Shown here: positions 59,780-64,000 of the stretch, in pieces
How the letters are laid out: the number at the start of each line of letters is the position of its first letter
Numbering within the stretch: the stretch's first letter is position 1
Source: RI-283 sp964487925
GTDB lineage: Bacteria > Pseudomonadota > Gammaproteobacteria > SZUA-140
Assembly: GCA_964487925.1 (NCBI GenBank)
Contig: CAZASZ010000001.1
Location: 18,641-82,640 of the forward strand
DNA: 64,000 nucleotides
Direction: 5' to 3'
The notes under the pieces: model-generated
Told to the model about the DNA's origin: nothing
Databases searched by the model: none
Seen by the model: the letters and a program-made list of their open reading frames with translations, nothing else
Made by a program: the position numbers and the translations under genes

Positions 59780-59821
59780 AAATAGAAATACCGGGCAAAT
59801 GGCCGCTTGCCATCTGCCCGG
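59780..59821 (-). terminator. Terminator of the small peptide gene
   Basis: On the minus strand CCGGGCAGATGGC (59821-59809) pairs with GCCATTTGCCCGG (59803-59791) across a five-base loop, then a T-rich TATTTCTATTT follows. It starts 10 bases after the stop of the peptide gene. Confidence 0.85.
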
Positions 59822-59830
59822 GGAGTCGCC

Positions 59831-59911
59831 CTAGTGGCCGCCGAGATAGGCCAAAAACATCAGAGCAACAAAACCTCCAGGAATTAAGCCAACACCGATA
59901 AGCGGATTCAT
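59831..59911 (-). CDS. 26-residue hydrophobic membrane peptide
   Basis: The 27-codon frame begins ATG at 59911 with GGAGGGTG at ideal spacing and ends at TAG. The peptide starts MNPLIGVGLIPGGFVALMFL and has a single hydrophobic helix, ending in AYLGGH. It has a strong ribosome-binding site, its own terminator 10 bases downstream and 181 bases of noncoding sequence upstream, so it looks like an intact single-gene unit. I do not recognise the family. It could be a small subunit of a membrane complex, possibly of the neighbouring pyrophosphatase, but this is only positional. Confidence 0.65.
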   Translation of the reverse strand: MNPLIGVGLIPGGFVALMFLAYLGGH

Positions 59912-60092
59912 ATTCACCCTCCATCCTTACTATGAGTTTATTGTTGACCGAACTGGTAATATACCAATCCAGTCGGAATTTTACCCGAGCGGGCGAATTT
60001 TGAAAAGCCTGCCTCTGCCTCCCGCGAGGGAACAGCAAATAATTGGCGCTGCACTACTGACACCGAGAACGTTGAGGACAGCGCTCCCTCGC
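59912..60092 (-). promoter_or_regulatory. Upstream region of the small peptide gene
   Basis: This space separates the peptide gene from the coiled-coil gene. It holds a near-palindrome ACTGGT-AATAT-ACCAAT (around 59957-59973), perhaps an operator or promoter element. Confidence 0.4.
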
Positions 60093-60953
60093 TTACGGTG
60101 TATCGGCGGAGGCCGGGGTGGCAGCGGCCGAGCCCTTTACCTCCTGGGCATTTTTGACTTTGGCCGTATCGGGCAACGGATCTCCGGCTGACTCGGAAGT
60201 CGACGATGCTGCCGTGGCGGCATCGTCCTCTGTCGGCTCCGGTACCTCCTGTGGCAAGGCCTCGGCGATGGGCTCAGGTTGTGTATGCTCATCCACGCTC
60301 ACGTCCGTCTTCGGTCTAAACTCTCCAGACCGCAAATCCTCAAGGCGAAACTGGTACTCCTGCTCCGTGTTCTCCTTGGCGACGCGATTCAGGCCCACCG
60401 GAGAGCTGTCTCGCCAGAGCGATGACCAGAAGGTCTGCTTGCGATAGGCGTCGAGGATCTCATCTCCTGCGTCGTAGAGATACTGATTTTTGTCGCGACA
60501 GGTTGCGATCCAGTCCTCGCGTTCCTTGACGGCCTTGACCAGCAGGCGGTTGTCGAGCTGGGAGACGCGCAGGTCGTGAACGGTGTCGCGATACTTTTGG
60601 ATTTGTTCGCGCAGCCGGCCTACGTACTCACGAATGCGGTCGTTGTCGCGTCCGATGCGGCCGACGAGACGCTCTCCGTTTTCTCGGCTACGCTCCAGAT
60701 TCTTTTTCGTATGCGCGAGTTTCTTTTCAAGCCGATCATACTTTTTCTGCAGGGCCTTTATATCCTGTTCCAGCTTGGCCTTGTCGGCCGCTAGCGCGGC
60801 CTTTTCGGTGGCCATCTGGCGCAACATGAACTGGGCCTTGCGCATCGGATCAGGCCCGGCGCGCTGATCGGCCTGGACGATTCCCGTCCATCCCGCGAGC
60901 AGCATGCCAAGCAGCCAAATAGTCATGCGATAGGGATTGTTTCGCTTAATCAT
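60093..60953 (-). CDS. Periplasmic coiled-coil protein of a TonB cluster
   Basis: The 286-residue protein has a signal peptide (MTIWLLGMLLAGWTGIVQA), a long heptad-type coiled coil (residues about 40-165, with EKAALAADKAKLEQDIKALQ), a short globular part with CRDKNQYLYDAGDEILDAY and an acidic Pro/Ala-rich tail. I do not recognise the family. It lies 15 bases after the porin gene in a minus-strand cluster with tonB and exbD. Such coiled-coil proteins accompany dedicated TonB systems and may span the periplasm. Confidence 0.7.
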   Translation of the reverse strand: MIKRNNPYRMTIWLLGMLLAGWTGIVQADQRAGPDPMRKAQFMLRQMATEKAALAADKAKLEQDIKALQKKYDRLEKKLAHTKKNLERSRENGERLVGRIGRDNDRIREYVGRLREQIQKYRDTVHDLRVSQLDNRLLVKAVKEREDWIATCRDKNQYLYDAGDEILDAYRKQTFWSSLWRDSSPVGLNRVAKENTEQEYQFRLEDLRSGEFRPKTDVSVDEHTQPEPIAEALPQEVPEPTEDDAATAASSTSESAGDPLPDTAKVKNAQEVKGSAAATPASADTP

Positions 60954-60968
60954 GGTCAGCCCCCTGGG

Positions 60969-62729
60969 TCAAAACCGGGTATTCAGATCGAAGAACAGGA
61001 TATCGATCCCGAGCGGCGGACCGTCGATTTCGTCGGCCGAGACCCAGCGCGCGGTGAGCCAGGTATCATCGGCGATACCATAGCTGCCCGCCAACCACCA
61101 GCCCTCGGCATCCGTTCCGCCGAGATGGAAGTCGGAATCCGTGAAGGCGTCGAGCACGGCGTCGCGCTCGACATGACGCCAGTTGATGTCGGCCTGCCAT
61201 TCGCCGCGGCGGCGAATGCGTTTGCTCCCGATCTTGACGTCGAAGCTATAGGCCTTGTTGCGCTTCCTATAAGTGTTCGTGGCATTCGCGTCCTCGAAGT
61301 TCTGCAGTCGCGCGGCGCCGAAGATGGCGAGCGCGTCGTCGGTGCTGAGACCCCGGTTGACGGCGTAGTCTGCGGTGAGCTCGACCGGCGCAAAGCCCGA
61401 CAGGTCGACCTTGATCACGGCGTCCACGACCTTGAAGTTGGAAGCGAGACCGTAGATCCTGCCTGACGTCTCGTCCGGCCCGGACAGGTCGGCCAGGGTA
61501 TTGCCTTTCTGAATGAAGTCCGGCGCCGTGTAGTCGTTTATCCCGCCACCGCCCAGCGGGTTCACCTCGCCGCGGATGTTGCGAAAATCGTAATAGGCGA
61601 CAGCAAAATCGATACCATTGCTAGAAGGCGTCCGCCAGGATGTGCCCAACTGACCGGCATAGATCCACTTGTCCGCGTAACGCTCGAACTCCTGAAGCGG
61701 GAACGCGCCCAGGGTCATGAAGATGCCGTCACGATGCGCGTTCGCGGCGGCGCCCCACCGCCCCAGCCGCACACGTCCGGCCAGACCTTCGAAATTGACG
61801 TCGCCGTCCCAAACCAGATCGGTGGCAACCCAAGGGTTCGGCATGCGACCGCCCCACAAGGCGACTTGCGGCCTGAGCCAGGACTGGCTGCGACTCTGCC
61901 AATCGTAACGTAGGAAGGACTGATCGATTACGATCGAATAACGGTTGGCGGTATTGCCTAGGGTCTGATTGGTCGAGACCGGAACTTGGGTGTTGCCGGA
62001 ACTCAGGCGGACGCGGCCCGTGAGACCGTCGCTGATCCGTGCATCGAGACCGAGCCGCAGGCGCAGGCGCAGACGCTTTCTGTCCTTGCTGACGTTCAGG
62101 AACTGTTCAATGCCGGCGTTGCCGCCGCTCGTGTTGATTTTTTGATAGTTGAAATAGGCATTGAGCGAATTGGAACCGGCGTACCGGTCCGACTCCCAAC
62201 GCAAGCGCATATCGCCACTCAGGGACAGGCGCCGGGTCCAGGCCGGCAACGCCTCCGGCAACCCCCAGCCTTCCAGGCTGGCTCGCTTCATGACGTCGGA
62301 TACGACCTCCTCGCGGAGGTTCTTGCGGACTTGCTGGCGAATCTCCTCGCGGACGAAATCGGGAACATAGGGGACTCGAATGACCTTGGACGGAGTGTCG
62401 GGCGAAGCCTCGGCTGGCTTGTTTTCCGTTTGCCCGGCGTGGCCGGATGCGACGGCGCTTTCCTGCGCGTCGCCATCGGCCGGGGCGAAATCGGAAGCGT
62501 CGGCCGGATCGGCAGCGCCCGCCTGTGACGCGGATTGGCGCAGGATGGCCGCATCCTCCGCGCTGATCGCGCCTTTGCCGACCAGGGTGTCGATCAACTG
62601 CTGCGTCGTCTCCCGTAGCGCCTTTAGGTCACCGGCCGCATCCGCAAACACCGACTGACTGACCGCGACCGGCATCACCAAGGCCAGAACGGTAGCCGCG
62701 AGCCTCCTTCTTTCATTACTCCGCTTCAT
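60969..62729 (-). CDS. Putative porin of a TonB-linked cluster
   Basis: The 586-residue protein has a signal peptide (ATVLALVMPVAVSQSVFA), a short helical segment with LRETTQQLIDTLVGKGAISAEDAAIL, and then a large beta-barrel ending FFDLNTRF, as in the putative porin family (PF16930-type). It follows tonB by 118 bases on the same strand. TonB-linked porins of this kind may import an unknown ligand. Confidence 0.82.
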   Translation of the reverse strand: MKRSNERRRLAATVLALVMPVAVSQSVFADAAGDLKALRETTQQLIDTLVGKGAISAEDAAILRQSASQAGAADPADASDFAPADGDAQESAVASGHAGQTENKPAEASPDTPSKVIRVPYVPDFVREEIRQQVRKNLREEVVSDVMKRASLEGWGLPEALPAWTRRLSLSGDMRLRWESDRYAGSNSLNAYFNYQKINTSGGNAGIEQFLNVSKDRKRLRLRLRLGLDARISDGLTGRVRLSSGNTQVPVSTNQTLGNTANRYSIVIDQSFLRYDWQSRSQSWLRPQVALWGGRMPNPWVATDLVWDGDVNFEGLAGRVRLGRWGAAANAHRDGIFMTLGAFPLQEFERYADKWIYAGQLGTSWRTPSSNGIDFAVAYYDFRNIRGEVNPLGGGGINDYTAPDFIQKGNTLADLSGPDETSGRIYGLASNFKVVDAVIKVDLSGFAPVELTADYAVNRGLSTDDALAIFGAARLQNFEDANATNTYRKRNKAYSFDVKIGSKRIRRRGEWQADINWRHVERDAVLDAFTDSDFHLGGTDAEGWWLAGSYGIADDTWLTARWVSADEIDGPPLGIDILFFDLNTRF

Positions 62730-62847
62730 GTGAACTTCCCAATATTAAGAATGAATTTAAAGTGTGTTCCGCTGCCGCAAAAGCATCCATCGCCCATCGA
62801 GCCCTTCCGCCTTTTTGTATCTTGTATCTTTTCTCTTTACCCTGATT

Positions 62848-63501
62848 TCATCGTCGAGATGAAATCCTGTATCGAATCGGCATCCGCAGGGAAGTCGGCG
62901 GTCGCTCGAACCGAATCTTGCGGATGATTTGCTCCATGCGCTTGTCGATATCACGATCGCCCGTCGACTTCACGAGTTTGACGTGCTGGATATGGCCGTC
63001 GAATCGGATCCAGAGTTTGACGACGATCGTGTAAGTGATCCTCGCGATCGTATCGTCGCTCGACAGGGCGTCCGAGATATCGCTCTGAACCTGCAGACCG
63101 TACTGCTGCTCGGGGTCTCCGGCGCCCGACAACAGGCCACGGCCACCCTTGTTCCCGATCAATCCGAAATTGTCGCCGCCGGCGCCGCCCTCGGCATCGA
63201 GACCAAGCTGCTCGCCCGGCGGCGGCTCGTCGGCGATATCGTCTACGGGGTCCTCGGGCTCGGGTTCATCGATCTTTTCCTGGACGTCGGGCTCAGGCGG
63301 CGGCTCATCCATTTTAGGTGGCGGCGGCGGAGGTGGTGGTGGCTTGATGAGTCGGATCGTCTGAACCTTGGGCGCGACGTGGCCCGGCTCCTCGGAGAGG
63401 ATGCTGCGAATCCCGAGAAGTGCGGCCAGGCCGATCACGATAATCGCTGTGCCGGCGACGATCTGGGGAAGATGCCGCTTGAACGGGGAAGACTTCGACA
63501 T
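62848..63501 (-). CDS. tonB: TonB-type energy transducer
   Basis: The 217-residue protein has an N-terminal helix (IVAGTAIIVIGLAALLGIRSIL), a proline-rich spacer with PPPPPPPPPKMDEPPPEPD and a C-terminal domain with VVKLWIRFDGHIQHVKLVKSTGD and RMEQIIRKIRFERPP. It transfers proton-motive energy to an outer-membrane transporter with ExbB and ExbD. It follows exbD by 50 bases. Confidence 0.9.
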   Translation of the reverse strand: MSKSSPFKRHLPQIVAGTAIIVIGLAALLGIRSILSEEPGHVAPKVQTIRLIKPPPPPPPPPKMDEPPPEPDVQEKIDEPEPEDPVDDIADEPPPGEQLGLDAEGGAGGDNFGLIGNKGGRGLLSGAGDPEQQYGLQVQSDISDALSSDDTIARITYTIVVKLWIRFDGHIQHVKLVKSTGDRDIDKRMEQIIRKIRFERPPTSLRMPIRYRISSRR

Positions 63502-63551
63502 CGTCTCAGCCCCCCGCGTATCCGGGCCGTTTCATGTCCATCGCTCGCACC

Positions 63552-63956
63552 CTATTTGACCAGCTTTTGCGTCACGAGACCGACCTGGGTGATATCGAGC
63601 TTACCGAGCACGTCCAGCACCTGGATGATGCCCTGGTACTGCGCCTGGGCATCCCCCTTGACCACGACCGGCAGGGCCGGATTGGCGGCCTTGTACTGCG
63701 CCAGCGTCGACTCGAGTTGCTCCAGCGTCATGGGATAGGTATCGAGAAAGATCCCCCCATCGGCCGTAACCGTGATCGCCTTGGTCTGAGGCTTGGCCAG
63801 ACTCGGCGTGTTGCTGGCCTTGGGCAAATTGATCTTGATACCCTGGACCGAGGCCGTGGTCATGATGATGAAAATGACGAGTAGCACATAGGCCAGATCG
63901 AGCATGGGCGTGATATTGATCTCATCATAGACGTCGTTTTCTTCTTGAAGCTTCAT
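63552..63956 (-). CDS. exbD: Biopolymer transport protein ExbD
   Basis: The 134-residue protein has one N-terminal helix (MLDLAYVLLVIFIIMTTASV) with the functional Asp at its start, then INLPKA and a periplasmic domain. It forms the TonB energising complex with ExbB. Thirteen bases separate it from the upstream gene, and GGAGGG precedes its ATG. Confidence 0.94.
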   Translation of the reverse strand: MKLQEENDVYDEINITPMLDLAYVLLVIFIIMTTASVQGIKINLPKASNTPSLAKPQTKAITVTADGGIFLDTYPMTLEQLESTLAQYKAANPALPVVVKGDAQAQYQGIIQVLDVLGKLDITQVGLVTQKLVK

Positions 63957-63969
63957 GGCTCGACCCTCC

Positions 63970-64000
63970 TCAGGAATGCATCTCGGCGATCTTGGCGACG
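63970..64000 (-). CDS. 3' end of a gene upstream of exbD
   Basis: Only the last nine codons (VAKIAEMHS, then TGA) are visible. By position this is probably exbB or a second exbD, but the fragment is too short to tell. Confidence 0.45.
   Translation of the reverse strand, partial: VAKIAEMHS

Noticed and set aside
59562..60038. Long frame upstream of hppA on the minus strand
   Set aside because: It runs through the terminator and the 26-codon gene in another frame and has no family signature.

Overview
The window is a nearly gene-complete stretch of a gammaproteobacterial chromosome. The closest matches in gene order and protein type are to Chromatiales-like, sulfur-oxidising, probably diazotrophic bacteria. 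Support for this comes from a full cysE-iscR-isc-hsc-fdx-iscX cluster with an extra NifS-type desulfurase, a NifA-like activator, a siroheme sulfite reductase with a CysB-type regulator and a TSUP exporter, a membrane pyrophosphatase, a soluble cytochrome c, and the gammaproteobacterial blocks pilSR-pilABCD-coaE, dprA-smg-topA and dapF-DUF484. The genus is not determined. Two 100-N assembly gaps (26581-26680 and 28103-28202) show that this is a draft scaffold. No tRNA, rRNA, CRISPR array, transposase or prophage was seen.

Layout: 1-837 end of hemW. 865-8811 an envelope block on the minus strand: outer-membrane protein, RND/MMPL exporter, DUF1302-type outer-membrane protein, LolA-like lipoprotein-sorting protein and an abundant-looking secreted protein of unknown function. 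9054-10085 tsaD. 10363-12668 an ABC-2 exporter whose ATPase carries a long Trp-rich repeat tail resembling an insert in the RND exporter. 12756-14392 DUF484 and dapF. 14583-16175 ybiT-type ABC-F protein. 16273-24028 type IV pilus regulators and assembly genes with a sigma-54 promoter in front of pilA. 24130-26575 coaE and mutL (convergent). 26875-28525 nifA-like gene interrupted by a gap. 28868-34697 tripartite RND efflux operon. 34968-42517 Fe-S cluster assembly plus cysE. 42606-47873 trmJ, suhB, a rhodanese and mutS. 47870-49000 aspartic protease, a 140-bp palindromic element and cytochrome c. 49068-53465 sulfite reductase with an out-of-frame TusA-like tail, TSUP exporter and CysB-like regulator. 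53452-57432 topA, smg, dprA. 57527-59530 membrane pyrophosphatase. 59831-59911 a 26-residue membrane peptide gene. 60093-64000 a dedicated ExbD/TonB/porin cluster.

The genes form several working units. The pil genes build and regulate a type IV pilus, and with dprA suggest competence for DNA uptake. The isc genes, cysE and nifA-like gene fit high Fe-S demand. The sulfite reductase, exporter and CysB-type regulator handle reduced or intermediate sulfur species. The 1.9-12.7 kb block looks like an envelope transport system.

The observations I consider most worth checking are: (a) the A10 tract at the end of the sulfite reductase, which sits exactly where a one-base shift would fuse it to a start-less TusA domain; (b) the W-x-G-N-x-W repeats shared by the ABC ATPase tail and the RND insert; (c) the free-standing 26-residue membrane peptide gene with strong ribosome-binding site and terminator; (d) the exactly centred 140-bp palindrome.
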